Positions 33,936 to 42,760 of a stretch of 64,000 nt of DNA are shown here, piece after piece. This stretch comes from JANQRZ01 sp965214485 (lineage in GTDB: Bacteria; Bacteroidota; Rhodothermia; Rhodothermales; JANQRZ01), in NCBI GenBank assembly GCA_965214485.1, contig CBDCBW010000010.1:1-64000 (forward strand), read 5' to 3'. Numbering within the stretch: the first letter of the stretch is position 1; each line of letters begins with the position of its first letter. The notes beneath the pieces were generated by a model. The model was given only the letters and a program-made list of their open reading frames with translations, was not told where the DNA came from and searched no databases. The position numbers and the translations under genes are program-made.

Positions 33936-35346
33936 TCACCTCATCGCGGCTTCAACATCCTCCGCCGCCTTCGGGATGGCGGGGCCGAGGACGCGCGGGC
34001 CGCCGTCGGTGCACAGCACGTCGTCCTCGATGCGGATGCCGCCGAAGTCGCGGAAGCGCTCGAGGGCGGCGTAGTCGATGAACTCGGCGTGGCGGCCCTC
34101 GCCCTGCCAGCGGTCGATGAGCGGCGGGATGAAGTAGCACCCCGGCTCGATCGTCACGACGTGGCCCGCCTCCAGGTCGCGCCCGAAGCGGAGGAAGGCT
34201 AGGCCGAACTGCTCGCTGCGCGGCGCGTCGTCGGGGTAAGCCACCGTGTCGCCCAGGTCGTGGAGGTCGTGCACGTCGAGGCCGAGCGGGTGCCCTCAGG
34301 CCGTGGGGGAAGAACAGCGCGTGCGCCCCGGCCTCGACGGCAGCATCGGGGTCGCCCTTCATCAGCCCGAGGTCTTTGAGCCCGGCGGCGAGCGTGCGGG
34401 CGGCGGCGAGGTGGAGGTCGCGGAAGTTCACGCCGGGCCGGGTGTTTCCGATGGCCTCTTCTTCGGCGCGGAGGACGATCTCGTAGACGGCCCGCTGCTC
34501 GTCGGTGAACGCGCCGCTGACGGGGATCGTCCGGGTGACGTCCGAGGCGTAGCCGTCGGCGGTCTCGACGCCCGAGTCGAGCAGCAGAAGCTGCCCCTCA
34601 CGGAGGGTGTGGCCCCGGGCGTGGTTGTGGAGTACCTCGCCCCGGACGGTTGTGATCGGCTCGAACGAGACCGGCATCCCGTGGCGCAAGGCGGCGGCGA
34701 GCATCGCCGCGTGCACCTCGGCCTCGCGCAGCCCGGGCCGGGCGACGCGCATCGCCTCGGCGACCATCTCCGCCGACACGGCGAGGGCGGCCTCGATCTC
34801 GGCGACCTCGCCCTCGTCCTTCACCGCCCTCAGGCCGCCGAGCGCCCGCACCAGGTCCTCCGACGCGCCCTCCCGCACCGCCTCGACGGGTTCGCTAAGC
34901 AGGTCGGCGAGAGCGAGAAGCAGCCCCGGCATGAACGGCGGCGGGTAGTGGACCGCTCGCCGGAGCTTCGCCTCGGCCAGCACGCCCTTCAGCTCGCCGA
35001 TGTCCCGAACCTCGCCGATCCCGGCCTCGGCAGCGTGGTCTTCGGGCGACGGGTGCGGCCCGTGCCAGAGCAGGTCGTCGAACGTGTCGGGCGGGGCAAA
35101 GAGCGTGTCGGTGCCCGCGTCGGCGTCGAGCAGCAGCGCGACGCCGGGCCGCCGGATGCCGGCCAGGTAAAGCAGATGCGAGGACTGCCGGAAGGGATGC
35201 GGGTTGTCGGCGTTGCGCCAGACCGTGCCCGTACCGGGGATCAGAACGAGGCCGCTGCCGATGGCTTCGCGCAGGGCTTCGCGGCGGGCGCAGAACGTGT
35301 CGGCGGTGAACCGACGGCCGAGCGCGGCGACTTCGGGATGGACCAT
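33936..35346 (-). pseudogene. Xaa-Pro aminopeptidase, interrupted by a one-base frameshift
   Basis: This M24 metallopeptidase removes an N-terminal residue before proline. The ATG at 35346 opens a creatinase-like N-domain and the pita-bread domain to residue about 350 (LLLLDSGVETADGYASDVTRT with two metal-binding Asp, and ALFFPHGL). The frame must then shift at 34292-34299 to continue GHPLGLDVHDLHDLGD and GHVVTIEPGCYFIP to the stop at 33936. Deleting one base (apparently an extra A) restores all five metal ligands and about 469 residues. The rest is intact, so sequencing error or recent mutation is likely. Confidence 0.85.
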
Positions 35347-35348
35347 AG

Positions 35349-35390
35349 GACCAGAGGACGGTCGACAGAGGACGGTGGACGGTGGACAGA
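35349..35390. repeat. Short tandem GGACGGT/GGACAGA repeats
   Basis: A cluster of seven-base units (GGACGGT and close variants) lies at the boundary between normal high-G+C sequence and the lower-G+C island to its right. It may mark a rearrangement point. Confidence 0.5.
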
Positions 35391-35512
35391 AGATAGCCGA
35401 TCCTCTTTTTCCATCGTAGGGACAGGTCGACGCATCCTCACCAGGAAGCCGTGCGTCACGCAGGCGACTGGCCGACGGTCGGCGAAACGGACAGATCGGT
35501 TATCCTTTTGTC

Positions 35513-35749
35513 TTGGGCCACGAGATAGGTCACATCCTCTTCAACACCTTCTTTCCAGGAAGCGATGACACCGGACACCCTACGCAGTGCCAGAACCTAA
35601 TGCGGAATCAGTGTGGTTTTCCACCGACCTATGGCACGAGCCCGCGAGAGACCGTCCCTGCCTCGAAGCGCTTGACGGTAGCACAGCACCTCGACGTTCG
35701 GATCGATAGTGGTCCGAACACGACGCCGCCGATCCTCAAAAAGGAGTAG
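35513..35749 (+). pseudogene. C-terminal remnant of a zinc metallopeptidase
   Basis: The 78-residue frame reads LGHEIGHILFN, an HExxH zinc site, then PGSDDTGHP and, after a Cys-containing stretch, NLM and LTVAQHLDVR. This order resembles the active site, a later ligand region and a Met-turn of metzincin- or gluzincin-like proteases. The spacing does not fit HExxHxxGxxH strictly. Upstream in the same frame (back to about 35430) no signal peptide or propeptide is visible, so the N-terminus seems lost. G+C is below the window mean. Its stop overlaps the Shine-Dalgarno of the next gene, suggesting a former operon. Confidence 0.55.
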
Positions 35750-35752
35750 ACT

Positions 35753-36655
35753 ATGTTTTATCACCGCTATCGAAATACTCCCGCCCCGTTCAAATTGGAA
35801 ATGGCTATGCGCTCCGCCCGATTCTCCCCGAAGAACCTTTACAGTTTGGCAACAGGCTGGCTTCTGATAGCTTGCTGCTCCGTCTCAGCCTACGCCCAGC
35901 CCCGCGACCTCTCCGAAGCGTCTACCATCTCCCTTAACGAAGGGGTTGGACACGTGCTGCGCGGGGAGGTCTCCAACCCCGTTGCGACCCGAATCGTCTT
36001 TCGAGTCGGTGAGTCCGGCGACGGGGCTTACCGCGACGAACTCCGCTCAATGGTCGAGCGCTACACCGGCAGTCAGAAGAGGCGGGGCGTCCTCGCTATG
36101 GCGGTCTACGCGCTCTCGGAGTTGGGCGAGGACGACGCCTACTTTCGGGACCTTGCCCTGCGCTGGCGCGAGGACGAGTGGCGCGCTCGCGTGGCGATGA
36201 ATATGCTCGCCCTCTCGCCGACACCCGAGAACCTCACCGTGGTCGAGCGTGTAGCGAGCGAGGCCACGAGTGGACTACTAACCAGCGCGCTGAGCACCAC
36301 TCAAGTAAGCAGGGAACAGATCGAGCGATACCAGAAGCTGCAAGGCCCACAGGAGAAGGTGGACTATGCTCTGCTGTACGCCATTAGAGGGTGGCGGGGC
36401 TCCTCTAGCGGGTACGTGGGCGTTGGCATCCAGCAGGGTCTCCACCCCTGGAGCATCAACGGTCGGTGCTGGCTCCGGGAGCTGTCGGAGCAGTACCCTG
36501 ACCTCGTCGCGCGCACCCTCGCCACCTACACGACCGACAGTGAGAGGGTCAACGAGCGGATCGAGAGCCTGCGCGACTTCCTTGCCCATTTCATCAGCGA
36601 CGAGGCCCGCGCCACGCTCCAGCGTCTCCGCGCAGCGCAGCCGGAAGACCGATAG
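35753..36655 (+). CDS. Exported protein of unknown function, HEAT-like
   Basis: This 300-aa protein has a signal peptide around residues 17-49 (LYSLATGWLLIACCSVSAYA). The ATG at 35753 has a strong AAGGAG 7 bp upstream, unusual here. The ATG at 35801 would give a more normal signal peptide. The mature part is helical with paired helices (RRGVLAMAVYALSELGEDDA, DEWRARVAMNMLALSPTPEN) like HEAT or ARM repeats. Lower G+C than its neighbours and a different ribosome site suggest horizontal transfer with the preceding metallopeptidase remnant. No family was recognised. Confidence 0.6.
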   Translation: MFYHRYRNTPAPFKLEMAMRSARFSPKNLYSLATGWLLIACCSVSAYAQPRDLSEASTISLNEGVGHVLRGEVSNPVATRIVFRVGESGDGAYRDELRSMVERYTGSQKRRGVLAMAVYALSELGEDDAYFRDLALRWREDEWRARVAMNMLALSPTPENLTVVERVASEATSGLLTSALSTTQVSREQIERYQKLQGPQEKVDYALLYAIRGWRGSSSGYVGVGIQQGLHPWSINGRCWLRELSEQYPDLVARTLATYTTDSERVNERIESLRDFLAHFISDEARATLQRLRAAQPEDR

Positions 36656-36683
36656 ACCCCTCGCTCCCCAACCCCACACAGCC

Positions 36684-37373
36684 ATGAAAACCTACCCCGT
36701 CGCGCTCGCCCTTACCGTCGCCGTGCTCGCCGCCCCGCTCTGCCGCGCTCAGGCACCGGTCCCCTCCCCCGCGTTCTCTTCGGAGGCGGCCCCGCCGGTC
36801 GTCCACACCGTGCCGCCGGGGCCTGCCGCGAACACCCTCGCGCTGACCGTCGCCAACACGTCGGCCCGCTCCCTGAGCGGCGTGCGAGCCGTCGTCCGCG
36901 AGGCTCCGGCGTGGGTTCGGCTGGGTGCGGGGACGGAGGCGCTGGCGTTGGCGGGCGGCGAAGAGGCCGTGGTCTCGCTGGCCTTCTCCCTTGCCGATGG
37001 GGTCGCGGCGGACCAGGAAGGCGCGCTCGTCTTCGACATCCTTTCGGCGGACGGCGTGCTGGCCTCGAAGCGCGTCCACGTCCGCGTCGGCGTCCCGGAG
37101 GCGTTCGACCTGGAGGCGGCGTATCCGAACCCGTTTGCGCAAGAAGCCATGCTCCCGCTTTCGCTGCCCGTCGCGGCTGAGGTCCGTGCCGCCGCCTACG
37201 ACGTGCTCGGGCGCGAGGTGGCCGTCCTCGCCGATGGGGAGCTAGAGGCAGGCCGCCACCTGCTGCGGCTCAGCGGGGCGGGCCTCGCCAGTGGGCTGTA
37301 CGTCGTCCGTGTTCATGTGCAGCAGCCTGGAGCGGCGCGCGTGTTCCGGCAGAAGCTCACGCTGCTGCGGTAG
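36684..37373 (+). CDS. Small T9SS-sorted secreted protein
   Basis: This 229-aa protein has a signal peptide (MKTYPVALALTVAVLAAPL), a central Ig-like beta domain (about residues 35-140, LALTVANTSARSLSGVRAVV) and a C-terminal type A sorting domain. The sorting domain has AAYPNPFAQEAMLPLSLP, AAYDVLGREVAVLADGELEA and GLYVVRVHV, and ends KLTLLR. Such domains direct export through the type IX system and are cut off or anchored at the surface. It ends 3 bp from a convergent signal peptidase gene. Confidence 0.85.
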   Translation: MKTYPVALALTVAVLAAPLCRAQAPVPSPAFSSEAAPPVVHTVPPGPAANTLALTVANTSARSLSGVRAVVREAPAWVRLGAGTEALALAGGEEAVVSLAFSLADGVAADQEGALVFDILSADGVLASKRVHVRVGVPEAFDLEAAYPNPFAQEAMLPLSLPVAAEVRAAAYDVLGREVAVLADGELEAGRHLLRLSGAGLASGLYVVRVHVQQPGAARVFRQKLTLLR

Positions 37374-37376
37374 CCG

Positions 37377-38414
37377 CTACCGGATCGCGCGCCCGATGCG
37401 CTCGAACCGGGGCTCGCCCTCGCCGTCGTCCCACGAGAAATAGACGAGCACGGCCTTGCCGACGACGTGGTCTTCGGGGACGAAGCCCCAGCGGCGGCTG
37501 TCGGACGAGTCGTCGCGGTTGTCGCCGAGGACGAAGTAGTAGTCCTGCCCAGGCGTGTAGGCCTCCACGATCTCGCCGTCGATCTCGAAGCGTCCGTCGG
37601 CGAGGCGGCGGGCGGTGTGCCCCTCGTGCCGGGTGATCACGTCGCGGAGCACGGGCCACGTCTCGCCGTCGAGGGGCACCGTCTGCCCGCGCTTCGGGAC
37701 GGCGACGGGGCCGTAGGCGTCGAGCCTTTGGTGGGTCCCGGCGGGGAAGAGCATAGCGACCTCGCCGGACTCGGCGGGCCTCAGGTCGAGCACGGCGTCC
37801 CACGCGGCGACGGCTTCGGCCTGGCCGAGCCGCATCCGCACGCGCCACACGCCCTCGGCCTCGCGCACGGGCGGGCGGCGGACGCCGAGCTCGCCGAAGC
37901 GGTCGAGCGAGAACGCCGAGCCCGCGTCGATCGTCACGAGCCAGTCGGCCAGCATCCCCGGCCCGAGGCCGAAGGTCTCGCCGCCGGCCCGGACCTCGTT
38001 GCCGGCGACCGACACCGTGTCGCCCGGGAGCGCGACGACGCGCTTGATGAAGTGCGTCCGCCGCTCGACCGGCCCGCGCTCCGAGGGGTGGTTGAACACG
38101 ATCACGTCGCCGCGCTCGACCTCCCCGAACCCGGGCAGGCGCACCGACGGGAGCCGGAGGCCGGTGAGGGTTCGGTCCGAGAACGGGAGGCCGACGGTCT
38201 CGGGCGTGCGCGCGCCGTAGTGCAGCTTCGAGACGAGCAGGAAGTCGCCGACGAGGAGGTTCTCCTCCATCGAGCTGGTCGGGATGCGGAACGCCTCCAC
38301 CGCGAAGAGGCGGACGCCGAGGGCGACGACGAGCGCCGTCCCGAGGGCGAGGACGAGCGACCGGAAGTGGCCCCGTCGCGCCGGGGCCTCAGTCGATTCG
38401 ACCGCAGCGGTCAT
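37377..38414 (-). CDS. lepB: Signal peptidase I, second copy
   Basis: This 345-aa S26 peptidase cleaves signal peptides after Sec export. The membrane anchor is at about residues 19-40, the catalytic Ser in IPTSSMEENLLVGD (near 49) and the catalytic Lys in HFIKRVVALPGDTV (near 128). The C-terminal box is VLGDNRDDSSDSRRWGFVPE. It is longer than proteobacterial LepB, with an insertion of about 100 residues between the Lys box and the C-terminal box. Its ATG overlaps the stop of the first copy by 4 bp (ATGA), so the two are translationally coupled. Confidence 0.92.
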   Translation of the reverse strand: MTAAVESTEAPARRGHFRSLVLALGTALVVALGVRLFAVEAFRIPTSSMEENLLVGDFLLVSKLHYGARTPETVGLPFSDRTLTGLRLPSVRLPGFGEVERGDVIVFNHPSERGPVERRTHFIKRVVALPGDTVSVAGNEVRAGGETFGLGPGMLADWLVTIDAGSAFSLDRFGELGVRRPPVREAEGVWRVRMRLGQAEAVAAWDAVLDLRPAESGEVAMLFPAGTHQRLDAYGPVAVPKRGQTVPLDGETWPVLRDVITRHEGHTARRLADGRFEIDGEIVEAYTPGQDYYFVLGDNRDDSSDSRRWGFVPEDHVVGKAVLVYFSWDDGEGEPRFERIGRAIR

Positions 38415-39586
38415 CGGATCGGCAGGAGGCCGCGCAGGCGGGGCAGGAAGTAGCGCTCGGTGTCGAGCGAGAAGAACACGAGGACGGCCTTGCCGACGAG
38501 GTGGTCGTGCGGGACGAAGCCCCAGAAGCGGCTGTCCTGCGAGTTGTCGCGGTTGTCGCCCATCATGAAGTAGTAGTCCTGCGCGGGCGTGTACGAGTCC
38601 ACGACCTCGCCGTCGATGCGGAAGCGCCCGTCGGGGAGGGCCTCGGCGGTGTGGCCCTCGAAGCGGGTGATGACGTCGCGCAGGGCGGGCCACGACTCGG
38701 GCGTCAGCGCGACGGGCTGCCCCTTTTTCGGGAGGGCGAGCGGGCCGTAGTTGTCGCGGTTGAACCCGCGCCCGGCGGGGAACAGGTCCTTCGTGCTCCC
38801 GTCGAGGTCTCGGTAGCGGTTGCGCTGCCCCTCGGGATAGGCGAAGCCCTCGACGGAGGCGATGTAGGGCAGGGCGCGGAGGGCCTCGGCGGCCTGGGGC
38901 GTCGCGTTCACGATCACCCGGTTCGCGTTCGGGACCGGCCCGAGGAGCTCGGCCCCGGCCTCCTCGACGCGCGCGCGGGGCACCGCCGCCCCCTCGGTCG
39001 GCGTGACCTCCCACCACTGCTCCTGCGTCTCGGAGAGCATGAACCGCTCGCCGTTGACGTAGAGCACCTTGTCGAGCAGCCGGACCGTGTCGCCCGGCAT
39101 CCCGACGATGCGCTTGATGTAGGGCGTCCGGCGCTCGACCGGCCCGGCCTCGGGCGGGTAGTTGAAGACCGCCACGTCGCCGCGCTGCGGCTCGGAGAAG
39201 CCCGGCAGCCGCGTCTGCGGCAGCTCGACCCCCGGCAGGCACGCCCCGCCGACGAACCCGCTGATGAACGGGATGCAGATCGTGTTCGGGGTGCGCGCGC
39301 CGTAGTGCAGCTTCGAGACGAAGATGTAGTCCCCGACGAGCAGCGTCTTCTCCATCGAGGGCGTCGGGATGCGGAAGGGCTCGACGATGAAGGCTTTGAG
39401 GACGAGCACGATGAGGATGGCCCAGCCCCAGAAGCGGAGCGTCTCCTTCCAGCCCTCCTTCCTCTTGCCCGCCCTCGCGGTGCCGCTCGCGGTGCCGCCT
39501 CGCGCGGCGTCGCGCGCGGCCTTGCGGCGGGCGCGCGCGGCCTCGCGCTCGGCTTTCTTGCTCTTCTTGGTCGAGGGGCTCAACAC
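38411..39586 (-). CDS. lepB: Signal peptidase I, first copy
   Basis: This 391-aa S26 signal peptidase has a Lys/Arg-rich N-terminal tail (about 45 residues), a membrane helix (about 50-70) and the catalytic Ser in IPTPSMEKTLLVGD. The catalytic Lys is in YIKRIVGMPGDTV and the C-box is MMGDNRDNSQDSRFWGFVPH. An insertion (about residues 185-300) lies between the Lys box and C-box and differs from that of its neighbour. The start is GTG at 39586, with TTG next to it. The pair probably arose by tandem duplication and then diverged in substrate preference. Confidence 0.92.
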   Translation of the reverse strand: MLSPSTKKSKKAEREAARARRKAARDAARGGTASGTARAGKRKEGWKETLRFWGWAILIVLVLKAFIVEPFRIPTPSMEKTLLVGDYIFVSKLHYGARTPNTICIPFISGFVGGACLPGVELPQTRLPGFSEPQRGDVAVFNYPPEAGPVERRTPYIKRIVGMPGDTVRLLDKVLYVNGERFMLSETQEQWWEVTPTEGAAVPRARVEEAGAELLGPVPNANRVIVNATPQAAEALRALPYIASVEGFAYPEGQRNRYRDLDGSTKDLFPAGRGFNRDNYGPLALPKKGQPVALTPESWPALRDVITRFEGHTAEALPDGRFRIDGEVVDSYTPAQDYYFMMGDNRDNSQDSRFWGFVPHDHLVGKAVLVFFSLDTERYFLPRLRGLLPIR

Positions 39587-39640
39587 ACGAATGCCGGAAG
39601 GTGCACGAATGCCGGAAGGTGGATGCGGTCGGAGGAGCGG

Positions 39641-40516
39641 TTAGCGGAACAGGTACCACTGCCCGGTGCCGGAGCGCCGCCGCGCCCAGCGCGGGCGCTC
39701 GATCTCGACGACATAATACGTCGAGCCGTCATACCCGGTCCGCACCCACTGGTTGCGCTCGCGGTGCTGGTAGTAGTCGACGTAGGGCATGAGCGGGCGC
39801 GGGCGGAGGAGGCGCTGGGTGAGGTCGCGCTTGAGCGCGCCGAGGTAGGGCGCGTGCGCGAGGTCCCCGGCCAGGACGAGGCCGCGCCCGTAGGGGCCGT
39901 CCACGTCGAGCGCGACGAAGGGGATCGAGTCGTTAACGACGAACCAGTACTCGAATTGCACGTAGCTGCTGCCCTCGAACCCCCCCGCGCCGCGCGCGAC
40001 TGCCGTCCGCGTCGGCGCGCCGAAGTGGGTGTGGAGCCGGGCGCGCAGCTCGGGCGTCGGGATCGTGTCGAGCGGCGTGCGCGCCGCCATCCCCTCGACG
40101 GTCCACAGCGCCTCGCGGTAGCGGTCGAGGAACGCCGGCTGCTCGGCCGGCGCGACGCGGTCCCACGCGACGTGCGTGAGCGGCTCCGGCTCGGGCTCGG
40201 GTGCCGCCTCGGGCACGGGCACGGCGGGCGGGAAGCCGAGCTCGACGCGCGGCGTCCGGCTCCGAGGGAGCCACCAGAAGAGCAGCGCCGCCGCCTCGGT
40301 CGGCTCGGCGTCGGGGCCGACCTCCACCGGCCCGCGCGGCACTGCCCCCAGCCCCGTCTCCCCGACGACCTCCACCATCCGCACCGCCGCCCGCTGCGCC
40401 CGGAGCTGCTCGACGAGGGTCTGGGCTTGGGCTGAGAGAGGGAGAAAGAGAGAAAGGGTGAGAGGGAGAACCAGAACGAAGCTGCTGACCCGGTGTGCAG
40501 GTTTCGTCGCCGTACT
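39641..40516 (-). CDS. Exported protein of unknown function, start codon not resolved
   Basis: The stop is at 39641. The recognisable protein starts with a signal-peptide-like stretch (SSFVLVLPLTLSLFLPLSAQAQ, near 40495-40430) and continues for about 265 residues. The mature part includes PRVELGFPPAVPVPEA, an acidic Pro linker, RARLHTHFGAPTRTAV, and ends YYVVEIERPRWARRRSG. No ATG, GTG or TTG occurs in frame between the signal peptide and the repeat at 40518-40661. The first one is an ATG at 40726 on the far side of that repeat. The upper boundary given here is therefore the edge of the repeat. No family was recognised. Confidence 0.5.
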   Translation of the reverse strand, partial: STATKPAHRVSSFVLVLPLTLSLFLPLSAQAQTLVEQLRAQRAAVRMVEVVGETGLGAVPRGPVEVGPDAEPTEAAALLFWWLPRSRTPRVELGFPPAVPVPEAAPEPEPEPLTHVAWDRVAPAEQPAFLDRYREALWTVEGMAARTPLDTIPTPELRARLHTHFGAPTRTAVARGAGGFEGSSYVQFEYWFVVNDSIPFVALDVDGPYGRGLVLAGDLAHAPYLGALKRDLTQRLLRPRPLMPYVDYYQHRERNQWVRTGYDGSTYYVVEIERPRWARRRSGTGQWYLFR

Positions 40517-40517
40517 C

Positions 40518-40661
40518 GACCCCCCGCTTTTCAGCCCATCGCATCGGCTTCGCCTCTGCTCAGGGGCTGAAAAGCTGTCCCCCTCGGCGAGGGGGACAGC
40601 CGCGCGCAGCCGGGAGCGAAGGCTCGCAGAGACGGAGCGACTGCAAGCGCGGCGGGGGGTC
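40518..40661. repeat. Paired-hairpin miniature element with GACCCCCCGC ends, copy 2
   Basis: This 144-bp element has ends GACCCCCCGC and GCGGGGGGTC. Hairpin 1 is GCTTTTCAGCCC/GGGCTGAAAAGC (40526-40537 with 40564-40575) and hairpin 2 is CTGTCCCCCTCG/CGAGGGGGACAG (40575-40586 with 40588-40599). Hairpin 1 has a different sequence from copy 1 but still pairs, so structure is conserved over sequence. It sits at the 5' end of the exported-protein gene. Confidence 0.75.
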
Positions 40662-40736
40662 CACGCCCAGCAACCCGGCCTTCTCACCAGGGTCCGTCCC
40701 CCTCTTCCGTTCGTCCGCTCTTCCACGCGTCCGCTC

Positions 40737-42539
40737 TCAGCCCTCGTCCATCGAGAGCACCGCGAGGAAGGCCTCCTGTGGGACCTCGACGCTGCCGACC
40801 TGCTTCATCCGCTTCTTGCCCTCTTTCTGCTTCTCGAGGAGCTTCCGCTTCCGGCTGATGTCGCCGCCGTAGCACTTAGCCGTCACGTCCTTGCGCAGCG
40901 CCTTGACCGTCTCGCGGGCGATGACCTTGTTGCCGATCGCCGCCTGGATCGCCACGTCGTAGAGCTGCTTCGGGATCAGCTCGCGGAGCTTGGCCGTCAG
41001 CTTGCGGCCCATCTCGTAGGCCTTGTCGCGGTGGACGATCGTCGAGAGCGCGTCGACGGGGTCGCCGTTGAGGAGGACGTCGAGCTTGACGAGGTTCGAG
41101 GTCCGCTCGTCGATGATCTCGTAGTCGAGCGAGGCGTAACCCCGGCTGACACTCTTGAGCTTGTCGTAGAAGTCGAAGACGACCTCGCCGAGCGGCAGCT
41201 CGTACTGGAGGTCGACGCGCTCGGTGTCGAGGTAGTTGGTGTTGACGTAGCTCCCGCGCCGGTCCTGGCAGAGCGTCATCAGCGCCCCGATGTAGTCCGT
41301 CGGCGTGATGATCTGCGCCTTGATGTACGGCTCCCGGATTTCGGCAATGGAGCCGAGCGGCGGCAGCTCGCTCGGGCTCGAGACCTCGGTCGTCGAGCCG
41401 TCGGTGAGCTCGACCGTGTAGCGGACGTTCGGGAGCGTCGTGATGATGTCGAGGTCGTGCTCGCGGTCGAGGCGCTCCTGGACGATCTCCATGTGGAGCA
41501 TCCCGAGGAAGCCGACGCGGAAGCCGAACCCGAGGGCCATGCTGGTCTCCGGCTCGTAGGTCAGGGCGGCGTCGTTGAGCTGGAGCTTGTCGAGCGAGGC
41601 GCGCAAGTCCTCGAAGTCGGCGGAGTCGGTGGGGTAGATGCCGGAGAAGACCATCGGCTTGACCTCGCGGAAGCCGGGGACCGGCGCGGAGGCCGGCGTC
41701 TTGGCGTGGGTGATCGTGTCACCGACGCGGGCGTCGCGGACCTCCTTGACGCTGCCGATCACGTAGCCGACGTCGCCGGCCCGGAGCGTCTTGACCTTCT
41801 GCATCCCGAGCTTGAGCACGCCGATCTCCTCGGCGAAGTACTTCTTCTGGGTCGCCATGAAGAGGATCGGGTCGCCCTCGTGGAGCGTCCCGTCCACGAG
41901 CCGGACGTAGGCCACGGCCCCCCGGTACTGGTCGAAGACCGAGTCGAAGATCGCGCCTTTGAGCGGGGCTTCAGGATCACCGGACGGCGGCGGAACGCGC
42001 TGGACGACGGCTTCGAGCACGTCTTCGATGCCCAGGCCGGTCTTGGCGCTGACGTGGAGCACGTCCTCCGGGTCGCCGCCGATGAGGTCGGTGACGGTCT
42101 GCGCGATGAGCTCCGGTCTCGCGCTCGGCAGGTCGATCTTGTTGAGGACGGGGACGATCTCCAGGTCCTGCCCGACGGCCTGGTAGAGGTTGGCGATCGT
42201 CTGGGCCTCGATGCCCTGGGCGGCGTCGACGACGAGGATCGCGCCCTCGCACGCGTTGAGCGCGCGGCTGACCTCGTACGAGAAGTCGACGTGCCCCGGC
42301 GTGTCGATCAGGTTGAGGACGTAGGTCTGGCCGTCGCGCGCGGTGTAGCTCATCCGGATCGCGTGGCTCTTGATCGTGATGCCGCGCTCGCGCTCGAGGT
42401 CCATCGAGTCGAGGACCTGGTCCTGCATCTCGCGGCTGGTGAGCGTGCCGGTCGCCTCGAGCATCCGGTCGGCGAGCGTGCTCTTGCCGTGGTCGATGTG
42501 GGCGATGATGCAGAAGTTGCGGATGCGCTGCTGGTCCAA
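40737..42539 (-). CDS. lepA: Elongation factor 4 (LepA)
   Basis: This 600-aa translational GTPase back-translocates or remodels stalled ribosomes. The G motifs are AHIDHGKSTLADRM (G1), RGITI (G2), DTPGHVDF (G3), NKID (G4) and SAKTG (G5). Domain C-terminal sequences, including KCYGGDISRKRKLLEKQKEGKKRMK, are unique to LepA. The start is a TTG at 42539 (MDQQRIRNFCIIAHIDHG). A TATATTCA box lies about 85 bp upstream. Confidence 0.96.
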   Translation of the reverse strand: MDQQRIRNFCIIAHIDHGKSTLADRMLEATGTLTSREMQDQVLDSMDLERERGITIKSHAIRMSYTARDGQTYVLNLIDTPGHVDFSYEVSRALNACEGAILVVDAAQGIEAQTIANLYQAVGQDLEIVPVLNKIDLPSARPELIAQTVTDLIGGDPEDVLHVSAKTGLGIEDVLEAVVQRVPPPSGDPEAPLKGAIFDSVFDQYRGAVAYVRLVDGTLHEGDPILFMATQKKYFAEEIGVLKLGMQKVKTLRAGDVGYVIGSVKEVRDARVGDTITHAKTPASAPVPGFREVKPMVFSGIYPTDSADFEDLRASLDKLQLNDAALTYEPETSMALGFGFRVGFLGMLHMEIVQERLDREHDLDIITTLPNVRYTVELTDGSTTEVSSPSELPPLGSIAEIREPYIKAQIITPTDYIGALMTLCQDRRGSYVNTNYLDTERVDLQYELPLGEVVFDFYDKLKSVSRGYASLDYEIIDERTSNLVKLDVLLNGDPVDALSTIVHRDKAYEMGRKLTAKLRELIPKQLYDVAIQAAIGNKVIARETVKALRKDVTAKCYGGDISRKRKLLEKQKEGKKRMKQVGSVEVPQEAFLAVLSMDEG

Positions 42540-42760
42540 CGGTGTGTCGGGGGTCGGGAGGTCGGGGGCCGAGAGTCCTCAGGTCAACCACCCCGCTCGG
42601 GCAGCGGTTCGGTCGGGGGCGTGAATATACCGTCGGTTCCCACCAGCGCCCGTCGCGGTGCGATTGCCCCCGGCAAGGTGTGAGCGCTATGTGATGATCC
42701 CTCAGCAGTCTAAGCCTACCCTCCTGGTCTGTTGCTTTCTCCTTCGACGATTCTCCCGCT

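Noticed and set aside
35513..35749. Complete small metallopeptidase
   Set aside because: It keeps an HExxH and a Met-turn-like NLM but has no signal peptide, propeptide or N-terminal catalytic-domain part in any frame upstream, so it is treated as a remnant.
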